Assembly: GCA_937884385.1 (NCBI GenBank)
Contig: CALGCW010000099.1
Span: forward strand, 1 to 14,083
Reading direction: 5' to 3'
DNA: 14,083 bases
Origin: an uncultured Clostridia bacterium
Lineage (GTDB): Bacteria > Bacillota > Clostridia > Oscillospirales > CAG-272
This document shows positions 1-5,008 of this stretch, piece after piece. The notes under the pieces were generated by a model. The model made no database searches. It saw only the letters and a list, made by a program, of their open reading frames with translations, and was not told the DNA's origin. Position numbers and translations under genes: made by a program. The number at the start of each line of letters is the position of its first letter. Positions within the stretch are counted from its first letter, which is position 1.

Positions 1-2
1 TT

Positions 3-68
3 TCGGCTACGTATGAGAGTAGCAAATTACAGATTTTCGACAAGGGAGAAAATCGTTATGTGTTGTGA
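3..68 (+). CDS. possible C-terminal tail of an upstream gene (partial)
   Basis: One forward frame is open from the window edge and stops with TGA at 66-68. It reads SATYESSKLQIFDKGENRYV and then a final Leu, which looks like an ordinary protein C-terminus with balanced composition. No family can be named from 21 residues. Another frame is open further, to 163-165, but it runs through the dispersed repeat and gives a low-complexity FWFFFSKKN stretch, so I judge it non-coding. If the call is right, the palindrome at 59-82 straddles this gene's stop codon and the repeat at 101-192 lies just downstream of the gene. Confidence 0.35.
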   Translation, partial: SATYESSKLQIFDKGENRYVL

Positions 69-82
69 CGTGTCACAACACA
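59..82. repeat. perfect 11-bp inverted repeat around a 2-nt centre
   Basis: TGTGTTGTGAC at 59-69 and GTCACAACACA at 72-82 are exact reverse complements separated by GT. No U-tract follows, so it is not a standard intrinsic terminator. The core TTGTGA-N4-TCACAA resembles CRP/FNR- or Rex-type operators, but the spacer is 4 nt instead of the 6 nt those regulators normally use. It lies about 125 bp upstream of the promoter at 205-233, which is far for classical repression. It may be an operator, an RNA hairpin at the end of the upstream transcript, or an edge of the adjacent repeat. Confidence 0.5.
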
Positions 83-100
83 ATTTGCGCGGAGTTTATT

Positions 101-192
101 CGCGAAGCTCCCAAAAAGTTTTTTGGTTCTTTTTTTCAAAAAAGAACATCTTCTTTCCTTTGTAACTTCTCCCCGATAAATCCCAATTTATT
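101..192 (+). repeat. dispersed hairpin-bearing intergenic repeat, copy A
   Basis: This ~90-bp block aligns with the reverse complement of 13986-14076 at the other end of the window. Shared blocks, in order, are CGCGAAGCT, TTTTTTGGTT, a T-run/A-run palindrome, GTAAC, and TCCCCG-N-TAAATC. The palindrome here is GTTCTTTTTT (126-135) and AAAAAAGAAC (138-147) around a 2-nt loop. The element lies between a possible gene end and a promoter and carries no credible ORF. It could be a MITE-like or REP-like element, or a conserved terminator-like unit. Nothing in the window shows target-site duplications clearly. Confidence 0.65.
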
Positions 193-204
193 GTCCCAAA
201 GACC

Positions 205-233
205 TTGACTATATTGAAAAATGGTGGTAAAAT
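205..233 (+). promoter_or_regulatory. sigma-A promoter of the nucleoside phosphorylase operon
   Basis: TTGACT at 205-210 and TAAAAT at 228-233 are separated by exactly 17 bp. Transcription would start near 240, leaving a leader of about 20 nt before the ribosome binding site at 251-257. The promoter sits just outside the right edge of repeat copy A. Confidence 0.75.
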
Positions 234-262
234 GAGATATAATTTCTTCAAAGGAGGCACAT

Positions 263-1030
263 ATGTTAAGAAAAGACAGATATCCCGTAATTGAATTTGA
301 CGATTGCAGGGAAGCGGTCATAAATCCAAGCCATTTGCGAAATGAATATGGAATTCTACCCTATAACAAGCTTGTCATCTCCTTTTTTGGAGAAGCTATT
401 AAGATGCTTCTTGAAGAAAAACGAATTGAAGAATATCTTACGATAAGCGGAGAAAACCCCATCGTTCTATACAAATTCGTCGATGCTGACGTTCTTCTCA
501 CTCACGGAATGGTCGGCTGTCCCGCCTGCGCGGGCAACCTTGATGTTGCAACGGGAATAGGAATAGATACCGTTGTGTTTTGCGGCGGTGGTGGTGTGCT
601 CGACAGGACGATCGGGGTCGGTCAGCTTCTCGTGGTCGAGGGAGCGATAAGAGATGAGGGCTTTTCCTACCACTACGTTGAGCCTTCAAGAGTCATTTAT
701 TCACAAGCTGATACAAATAAAGCGATCTGCTCTTATCTTGAAGACAAGAAAATCCCCTACACGAAAGGTCTGACGTGGACTACTGACGCAATTTGCCGTG
801 AAACGCGCGAGCGAATTGAGGCGCGAAGGGAAGAGGGCGCAAGGATCGTTGAAATGGAGCAGGCGGGATGTATCGCTGTCGCAGAGTTTCGAGGCATAAA
901 GTATGGCGGAATAATATATGCCGGGGACGACGTCTCGGGCGAAGATTGGGATATGAGAAGCTGGCGAAGCCGCAAGGGTATAAGATACGCGCTTATCGAT
1001 ATATGTAAAGATATTGTACAAATCATTTAA
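263..1030 (+). CDS. nucleoside phosphorylase, uridine/purine phosphorylase family (PNP_UDP_1)
   Basis: Predicted cytoplasmic enzyme of 255 aa that splits a nucleoside with phosphate into a free base and ribose-1-phosphate, serving salvage. Visible family features are a Gly-rich segment CGGGG at residues 107-111 in the phosphate/ribose region, TTDAICRET at 173-181 (this subfamily's TTDA-x-x-RET signature), and EMEQA at 197-201, which matches the ribose-binding E-M-E motif. The length is normal for the family. AAGGAGG ends 5 nt before the ATG, so the start is firm. It is the first gene of a three-gene operon with a zinc-ribbon protein 18 nt downstream and then a HIT hydrolase, which fits nucleotide salvage or clean-up. 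Base specificity cannot be read from the sequence. The family is secure, but the choice between uridine phosphorylase and a broader nucleoside phosphorylase is open. Confidence 0.88.
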   Translation: MLRKDRYPVIEFDDCREAVINPSHLRNEYGILPYNKLVISFFGEAIKMLLEEKRIEEYLTISGENPIVLYKFVDADVLLTHGMVGCPACAGNLDVATGIGIDTVVFCGGGGVLDRTIGVGQLLVVEGAIRDEGFSYHYVEPSRVIYSQADTNKAICSYLEDKKIPYTKGLTWTTDAICRETRERIEARREEGARIVEMEQAGCIAVAEFRGIKYGGIIYAGDDVSGEDWDMRSWRSRKGIRYALIDICKDIVQII

Positions 1031-1048
1031 AATAAAGAAGGACACACT

Positions 1049-1414
1049 ATGGGAAAATTAGAGTTTGGAAAGAGATATAGTGCGACAATTCCGTGGGGAA
1101 TGATCTTTAAGCGAAGATATTGTTGCAAATGCGGTAAAAAACTTTCGCTGAAATTTGTCAAAATCCACTATGACCCGGATGCAAAATGGCGTAATAGAGC
1201 ATTTCTTACAGGATCAGTATTGCGTTTTAGTGGGAGATATTGCCCTAAGGGAACCGAGTATTATGAACCTGTGTATCGTTGCAAAAACTGTGATTACTTG
1301 ATTTCCGAATATGACCAAAAGATCATATGTCAATATCAGGAGGCATATCAAAGACGCGTTTTGACACAAGAAGAGATTGATAGGGTCAATATTACTCTAA
1401 CAGAAGAATTATAA
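1049..1414 (+). CDS. small protein of unknown function with paired CxxC (zinc-ribbon-like)
   Basis: 121 aa, no family recognised. The most telling feature is two CxxC knuckles, C25-x2-C28 (RYCCKCGKKL) and C78-x2-C81 (YRCKNCDY), with an extra Cys at 26 and at 65. The spacing suits one four-cysteine zinc ribbon whose knuckles are separated by about 50 residues. The middle is basic and aromatic (residues 36-75) and the last 25 residues are a polar helix. There is no signal peptide or membrane segment, so it is probably cytoplasmic. AGAAGGA lies 7 nt before the ATG, the preceding gene ends 18 nt upstream and the HIT gene starts 24 nt downstream, so all three are almost certainly co-transcribed. 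Nucleic-acid or protein binding is plausible but is inference only. Confidence 0.75.
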   Translation: MGKLEFGKRYSATIPWGMIFKRRYCCKCGKKLSLKFVKIHYDPDAKWRNRAFLTGSVLRFSGRYCPKGTEYYEPVYRCKNCDYLISEYDQKIICQYQEAYQRRVLTQEEIDRVNITLTEEL

Positions 1415-1438
1415 ATGAAAAAAGTAAGGAGAACCAAT

Positions 1439-1777
1439 ATGAACTGTATTTTTTGTAAAATAATCAAGGGAGAGATTCCCTCAAAAAAGGCATTTGAGAA
1501 CGAGCATATCTATGCGTTTTATGACATTGCGCCCCAGGCGCCCGTGCACATCCTCGTGATTCCGAAGGATCACATCGAAAGCGTTGACGCAATCAGCGCC
1601 GATAACAGTGCCATCGTTGCTGAGATATTTGAGAACATTCCTCGCATCGCGAAAGAAGCAGGCATTACTAACGGTTATCGAGTCATCTCCAACTGCGGAG
1701 ACGATGCTTGCCAGACGGTGCGTCACCTTCATTTCCACATCCTCGGCGGCGAAAAGCTCTCCGAAAAAATGGCTTAA
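1439..1777 (+). CDS. HIT-family (histidine triad) nucleotide hydrolase, HINT-like
   Basis: Predicted purine-nucleoside phosphoramidase or nucleotidyl hydrolase of 112 aa, acting in the cytoplasm as a homodimer, as known for HINT proteins. The histidine triad H96-x-H98-x-H100 followed by ILGG is intact, and the N-terminal C4-x2-C7 with H44 fits the zinc-binding subset. I chose the ATG at 1439 because TAAGGAG lies 7 nt upstream and the protein then begins MNCIFCKIIKGEIPS, the usual N-terminus. An in-frame ATG at 1415 would place that ribosome binding site inside the gene. The residue just before QTV is Cys91 where HINT proteins usually have Gly. It is the last gene of the operon, and a strong hairpin follows 10 nt after the stop. 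Confidence 0.92.
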   Translation: MNCIFCKIIKGEIPSKKAFENEHIYAFYDIAPQAPVHILVIPKDHIESVDAISADNSAIVAEIFENIPRIAKEAGITNGYRVISNCGDDACQTVRHLHFHILGGEKLSEKMA

Positions 1778-1787
1778 CAAATAAAAC

Positions 1788-1818
1788 AAGCGAGTAAGTT
1801 TGAGCTTACTCGCTTTTT
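1788..1818. terminator. bidirectional intrinsic terminator between convergent genes
   Basis: AAGCGAGTAAG (1788-1798) pairs perfectly with CTTACTCGCTT (1805-1815) around a 6-nt loop, and T residues run to 1818. On the opposite strand the hairpin is followed by a TTGTTTTATTTG stretch, so it can also end the minus-strand gene at 1866-2204. Confidence 0.9.
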
Positions 1819-1865
1819 GTATTAGCAGAAAAAATACTCCCTACCGATTTTTAACTTTAAGCCAA

Positions 1866-2204
1866 TCAATACTTTTCGTCCTTGATAACAAGATATTGCA
1901 AGAGTATGACGAGCGCAAGGCAAATACTACCCGAAATAAGGGAAATGCCTCCACCCTCGATGCCGCCTATAAGCCCGATAAGACCGAGAAGGGCAATGAA
2001 GGAGAATGCCGCCTTTGCTCTGAGTATGAATTTTGCAGAGCAGAAAAAGTCCAGCACGTTATCTATAAAAGTGAGACATCTGTCCGCAACGATAACGCCT
2101 GCGGATTGCTTTGGGGCAAATCTTTTGCAGGTTCCTTTTTTGGAACAGCTCTTGCCGAAATCAATATTATTTCTACCTGTTTTATACATATAAGTTGCGT
2201 TCAT
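1866..2204 (-). CDS. small two-helix membrane protein of unknown function, divergent from a LexA-like repressor
   Basis: 112 aa, no family recognised. The N-terminal ~60 residues are basic and carry four cysteines (C20, C26, C43, C55). Residues about 40-60 look amphipathic (VIVADRCLTFIDNVLDFFCS). Two hydrophobic segments follow, about 65-83 (Leu/Ile/Gly-rich) and 87-106, ending in the charged KDEKY. This predicts a hairpin membrane protein with both ends on one side. The minus strand is chosen because AAGGAGA lies 6 nt upstream of the ATG and a near-consensus promoter lies beyond it. The overlapping + strand frame (1800-2240) has neither. The gene is transcribed away from the XRE-S24 repressor and its promoter contains a perfect dyad, so repression by that neighbour is likely. 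Function unknown; stress-induced membrane effector or toxin-like protein is speculation. Confidence 0.78.
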   Translation of the reverse strand: MNATYMYKTGRNNIDFGKSCSKKGTCKRFAPKQSAGVIVADRCLTFIDNVLDFFCSAKFILRAKAAFSFIALLGLIGLIGGIEGGGISLISGSICLALVILLQYLVIKDEKY

Positions 2205-2244
2205 ATCCGTTCTCCTTTTCTTAAAATGGACTTAATGTGAGGAT

Positions 2245-2273
2245 ATATTACCACAAACGACACCGTTTGTCAA
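2245..2273 (-). promoter_or_regulatory. sigma-A promoter of the small membrane protein gene
   Basis: On the minus strand, TTGACA (2273-2268) and TAATAT (2250-2245) are separated by 17 bp. This is nearly consensus, so a strong promoter unless repressed. The spacer is filled by a dyad, which suggests that occupancy by a repressor keeps it off. Confidence 0.85.
2253..2270. promoter_or_regulatory. perfect-dyad operator inside the minus-strand promoter
   Basis: ACAAACG (2253-2259) and CGTTTGT (2264-2270) are exact inverted half-sites around 4 nt. The dyad covers the spacer and the inner half of the -35 box, a position that would block RNA polymerase. The most likely binder is the XRE-S24 repressor encoded about 125 bp away. 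The assignment is inferred from position and symmetry. Confidence 0.72.
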
Positions 2274-2323
2274 TAGAAAAATTCTAATTTTGGAAAAATA
2301 TTTTAAAAAATTACAAAAAACTA

Positions 2324-2352
2324 TTTACAAACGGAAAAATATGTGCTATAAT
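2324..2352 (+). promoter_or_regulatory. sigma-A promoter of the LexA-like repressor gene
   Basis: TTTACA (2324-2329) and TATAAT (2347-2352) are separated by 17 bp. The leader to the ATG is about 38 nt and carries AAAGGGG as ribosome binding site. Confidence 0.85.
2327..2344. promoter_or_regulatory. degenerate second operator (autoregulation site)
   Basis: An exact ACAAACG half-site lies at 2327-2333 and begins at the fourth base of the -35 box, the same offset as one half-site in the divergent promoter. The partner half (2338-2344, AATATGT) keeps 4 of 7 bases of CGTTTGT. A weaker copy at its own promoter would fit autoregulation with the stronger site on the target gene. Confidence 0.5.
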
Positions 2353-2396
2353 AGTTCCACAAAAGGAAAACTCTTTGCTGTTGAAAGGGGAAAGAT

Positions 2397-3215
2397 ATGG
2401 ATTATATTGATAGAATTAAAGCGCTTAAAAGCGAAAAGAAAATAACCAACGAGGCACTCTCGGAGATGACGGGAATTCCGCTTGGCACACTTTCAAAGAT
2501 TCTTGCGGGCATCAGCGACAGTCCCAAGCTCTCAAATATCGTTGCAATTTGTGACGCGCTCGGAACCTCTCTTGAATACGTTGTGAACGGTATTCCGGAG
2601 AATACTAACAACTTCACTCTCGATAGGGGAGAGATGCGTATTATTGAAAATTACCGTGCGCTCGACGCTCACGGCAAGGAGCTCGTCACGCTTGTTCTCG
2701 ATAAGGAGAAGGAAAGAGTTTCAAGAATGGCATACATCGACGGCGGAGTTGACTACAAGGAAGGCACCGCAAGGATTATGCCCACCGTTATGCCCGATCT
2801 CTCAAAGCCATCCTCTCGCGAGATAGTTCGCGCACGCGGTCTCGGCAAGCGCGCTCTCGCGCTTTACGATATGCCCGTTTCAGCAGGTGTAGGCGTGTTC
2901 GTTGACAGCCCCTCGACCGACGAGATCATGATACCCGATAACGATAGGACCAGGGAAGCGGATTTCGCTCTCCGCATCAGCGGCAACAGTATGGAGCCCA
3001 AGTATCGCGACGGTGACGTGCTTCTTGTTTCCAATGCGGATTACGTTGAGGTCGGTGAGCTTGGTATATTCATCCTTGACGGAAATGGCTATTTCAAGGT
3101 CTACGGCGGCGACAGACTCATCTCTATGAACAGTATCTACGGTGATATATTGCTCAAGGACTTTGAAAACGTAAGCTGCGTGGGCAGAGTTATCGGCAAG
3201 CTTAAAAGAAAATAA
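2397..3215 (+). CDS. LexA-like transcriptional repressor: XRE helix-turn-helix plus S24 self-cleaving domain
   Basis: 272 aa, cytoplasmic DNA-binding regulator. Residues ~4-65 form a Cro/CI-type helix-turn-helix (SEMTGIPLGTLSKILAG around 22-38). A linker follows, and residues ~155-270 are a peptidase S24 (LexA/CI/UmuD) domain. The catalytic Ser198 lies in SGNSMEPKYRDGD and the Lys general base is K234 in YFKVY. A163-G164 in PVSAGVGVF matches the Ala-Gly scissile bond, so self-cleavage should be possible. In this family, RecA filaments formed on DNA damage trigger cleavage and derepression. This is not canonical LexA, which has a winged helix and is about 200 aa. It is transcribed divergently from a small membrane protein, and both promoters share operator-like half-sites. 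The gene is ended by the hairpin at 3227-3265, so it is monocistronic. Confidence 0.93.
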   Translation: MDYIDRIKALKSEKKITNEALSEMTGIPLGTLSKILAGISDSPKLSNIVAICDALGTSLEYVVNGIPENTNNFTLDRGEMRIIENYRALDAHGKELVTLVLDKEKERVSRMAYIDGGVDYKEGTARIMPTVMPDLSKPSSREIVRARGLGKRALALYDMPVSAGVGVFVDSPSTDEIMIPDNDRTREADFALRISGNSMEPKYRDGDVLLVSNADYVEVGELGIFILDGNGYFKVYGGDRLISMNSIYGDILLKDFENVSCVGRVIGKLKRK

Positions 3216-3226
3216 TGCCAAAAGGC

Positions 3227-3265
3227 AAAAAATCGCGCAATTGTATTGAAATTGCGCGATTTTTG
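3227..3265 (+). terminator. intrinsic terminator of the repressor gene
   Basis: AATCGCGCAATT (3231-3242) pairs perfectly with AATTGCGCGATT (3250-3261) around a 7-nt loop. Flanking A and T runs extend the stem and supply the U-tract. The loop and downstream arm overlap the predicted promoter of the next gene. Confidence 0.9.
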
Positions 3266-3274
3266 TGTTAAAAT
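3246..3274 (+). promoter_or_regulatory. promoter of the dehydrogenase-mscL unit, embedded in the upstream terminator
   Basis: TTGAAA (3246-3251) and TAAAAT (3269-3274) are separated by 17 bp. The -35 box lies across the terminator loop and the spacer contains its downstream arm. Transcription would start near 3281, leaving a short leader before GGAG at 3296-3299. Confidence 0.6.
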
Positions 3275-3304
3275 ACATAAAAATTATGAATTATCGGAGC
3301 ATTT

Positions 3305-4258
3305 ATGAAAATAGTTTTTCTTGACGCGCTCACCTTGGGTGATGATATCGATCTTAGCGGCTTTTCGGATCTCGGTGAGGTGGAAATATACGGCACGAGC
3401 AACGAAGAGGAGATAATAGCTCGTTCTGCGGATGCGGACGTGCTCATTACAAACAAGCTCAAATTGAATAAGGACAACCTTTCTGGTGCCGCGAATCTGA
3501 AGCTCATCTGCGTGACTGCAACCGGCTTTGATAATATCGACGTTTCCTATGCAAAGGACCAAGGAATCGGCGTGTGCAATGTCGTCGGATATTCCACAAG
3601 CTCGGTGGCACAGCTTACCGCAGGATTCGCGCTTTCGCTTATAAATAAGCAGACGCAATACCGCAGAAGCGTTGCAAGCGGAGAATACTCTTCGCGCGGT
3701 GTCGCAAATATTCTCACTCCCACGTATCACGAGTTGGAGGGAAAAACTTGGGGCATCGTGGGATTTGGCAATATAGGCAAAAGGGTTGCCTGCATTGCAG
3801 AAGCACTCGGCTGCAGGGTCATAGTAAATAAAAGAGTGCCCGAAGCAGGCGTTGAATGCGTTGATATAGACGCTCTTTGCAGAGAAAGCGATATCATAAG
3901 CGTACATACACCCTTAAACGAGGATACGCGAGGGCTTATAAGCAGGGAACGCATCGCACTTATGCGTGACGGAGCGATTCTTATTAACGTGGCGCGCGGC
4001 GCGGTCTGCGACGAGAGCGCGGTTGCACAGGCAGTAAAGGACGGCAAGCTCGGCGGCTTTGCCTGCGACGTTTATTCCGCAGAGCCCTTCGGGGAGAGCC
4101 ACCCTTATGCAAATATCAAGGAGCTTGACAACGTGATCCTCACACCCCATATGGCTTGGGGCGCGTACGAAGCAAGAGTTCGCCTATGCGAGGAGGTCAA
4201 AAAGAACATTTTCGCTTACTTTAGCGGTGAAATAAGAAACAGAGTAGATCTGAAATGA
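3305..4258 (+). CDS. D-2-hydroxyacid dehydrogenase, glycerate dehydrogenase/hydroxypyruvate reductase-like
   Basis: 317 aa, full length for the family. Predicted cytoplasmic oxidoreductase interconverting a 2-oxoacid and a D-2-hydroxyacid with a nicotinamide cofactor. The substrate domain is formed by residues ~1-100 and ~285-317. The Rossmann domain carries GFGNIG at 153-158. The catalytic triad is present: R231 (NVARGA), E260 (SAEP) and H282 in TPHMAWG, where the trailing Trp is typical of the glycerate/hydroxypyruvate branch. At the end of the second Rossmann strand the sequence is VNKR (174-177) where NAD-using members usually have Asp, so NADP(H) preference is possible. GGAG lies 5 nt before the ATG. 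mscL starts 14 nt after the stop and is probably co-transcribed. The exact substrate cannot be assigned. Confidence 0.88.
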   Translation: MKIVFLDALTLGDDIDLSGFSDLGEVEIYGTSNEEEIIARSADADVLITNKLKLNKDNLSGAANLKLICVTATGFDNIDVSYAKDQGIGVCNVVGYSTSSVAQLTAGFALSLINKQTQYRRSVASGEYSSRGVANILTPTYHELEGKTWGIVGFGNIGKRVACIAEALGCRVIVNKRVPEAGVECVDIDALCRESDIISVHTPLNEDTRGLISRERIALMRDGAILINVARGAVCDESAVAQAVKDGKLGGFACDVYSAEPFGESHPYANIKELDNVILTPHMAWGAYEARVRLCEEVKKNIFAYFSGEIRNRVDLK

Positions 4259-4272
4259 AAAGGAGATAAGCT

Positions 4273-4896
4273 ATGGCAAAGAAAAGTACGTTTTTTGCAG
4301 ATTTCAAAAAATTCATAACACGCGGTAACGTTATCGATATGGCAGTCGGTGTTATCGTCGGCGGTGCGTTTACCGCTATTGTAAACTCAATGAGCAACAA
4401 TATCCTCAAGCCCGTTATCAACTGGATACTTATGCTCGTCCTCGGCGAGTCGAGCCTCTCCGAGATATATACCTTCCTTCACAGAGTCGATAAGGTGGAC
4501 GAGGCAGGAAACATGGTCGCAGACCTTGCAGAGTCCATATACATCGACTGGGGCGCATTGATAAATGCTATCATTAACTTCCTCGTTATCGCTTTCGTTC
4601 TTTTCACTATCGTAAGAATGATAAACAATCTTCGCGAGTTCAACGGTGATATTGCAACCTTCGTAGATAAGGGAACGCTTTCAAGAGCCGAAAAGAAGGA
4701 GCTTAAGGAGAACGGTGTCAACTATAAGGACAGAGAAGCGGTAAAGGCATATTTCGAGAAAAAGGAACGCCTTGCCAAGGAGGCTGAGGAGAAAGCAGCG
4801 GCAGAGGAGGCAGCACGTCTTGCGGCAGAGAGAGCCGCTAACCCGACAAGCGAGGATCTTCTTAAAGAGATACGCGATCTTTTGAAAAACAAATAA
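4273..4896 (+). CDS. mscL: large-conductance mechanosensitive channel MscL, with extended C-terminus
   Basis: 207 aa integral membrane protein that opens under membrane tension to release solutes during hypo-osmotic shock. It forms a pentamer in known structures. The N-terminal amphipathic helix and TM1 carry the family signature FKKFITRGNVIDMAVGVIVG (residues 11-30). TM2 is about 94-116 (GALINAIINFLVIAFVLFTIV), and the protein ends with the typical LLKEIRDLLKNK bundle helix. Family members are usually 130-150 aa. The extra ~60 residues (about 125-190) form a Lys/Glu/Ala-rich, coiled-coil-like segment between TM2 and the terminal helix. AGGAGA lies 6 nt before the ATG. The gene follows the dehydrogenase by 14 nt and is closed by a strong terminator. 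Confidence 0.96.
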   Translation: MAKKSTFFADFKKFITRGNVIDMAVGVIVGGAFTAIVNSMSNNILKPVINWILMLVLGESSLSEIYTFLHRVDKVDEAGNMVADLAESIYIDWGALINAIINFLVIAFVLFTIVRMINNLREFNGDIATFVDKGTLSRAEKKELKENGVNYKDREAVKAYFEKKERLAKEAEEKAAAEEAARLAAERAANPTSEDLLKEIRDLLKNK

Positions 4897-4910
4897 AAAA
4901 CAAGAAAAAT

Positions 4911-4942
4911 GTCCGTCGGTTTTACATCGACGGACTTTTTTT
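4911..4942 (+). terminator. intrinsic terminator after mscL
   Basis: GTCCGTCG (4911-4918) pairs perfectly with CGACGGAC (4928-4935) around a 9-nt loop and is followed by seven T residues. Confidence 0.93.
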
Positions 4943-4946
4943 GCTC

Positions 4947-4975
4947 TTGAAAAATCTCTTTACATATGGTATAAT
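4947..4975 (+). promoter_or_regulatory. sigma-A promoter of the miaA-to-ylmH unit
   Basis: TTGAAA (4947-4952) and a consensus TATAAT (4970-4975) are separated by 17 bp, right after the mscL terminator. GAGGAG at 4997-5002 serves miaA. Confidence 0.85.
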
Positions 4976-5008
4976 ATACAAGATATCATTTTAAGAGAGG
5001 AGAAGCGG

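Noticed and set aside
59..82. Rex or CRP/FNR binding site
   Set aside because: The half-sites match in part, but the 4-nt spacer is two bases short of the 6-nt spacing of those families, and no responsive gene is obvious.
1..165. open frame from the window edge through repeat copy A (FWFFFSKKN)
   Set aside because: The sequence becomes low complexity where it enters the repeat; the competing frame ending at 66-68 looks more like a real C-terminus.
1415..1438. 8-codon N-terminal extension of the HIT protein
   Set aside because: It would put the TAAGGAG ribosome binding site inside the gene and add MKKVRRTN before the family N-terminus.
1800..2240. 146-codon open frame on the + strand opposite the small membrane protein
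   Set aside because: It starts within the terminator hairpin region, has no ribosome binding site or promoter, and its protein looks compositionally random. The minus-strand frame has a promoter, a ribosome binding site and membrane segments.
2253..2270. canonical Bacillus/Clostridium LexA box (GAAC-N4-GTTC)
   Set aside because: The dyad is ACAAACG-N4-CGTTTGT, which does not contain GAAC-N4-GTTC; the neighbouring repressor also has an XRE-type, not LexA-type, DNA-binding domain.
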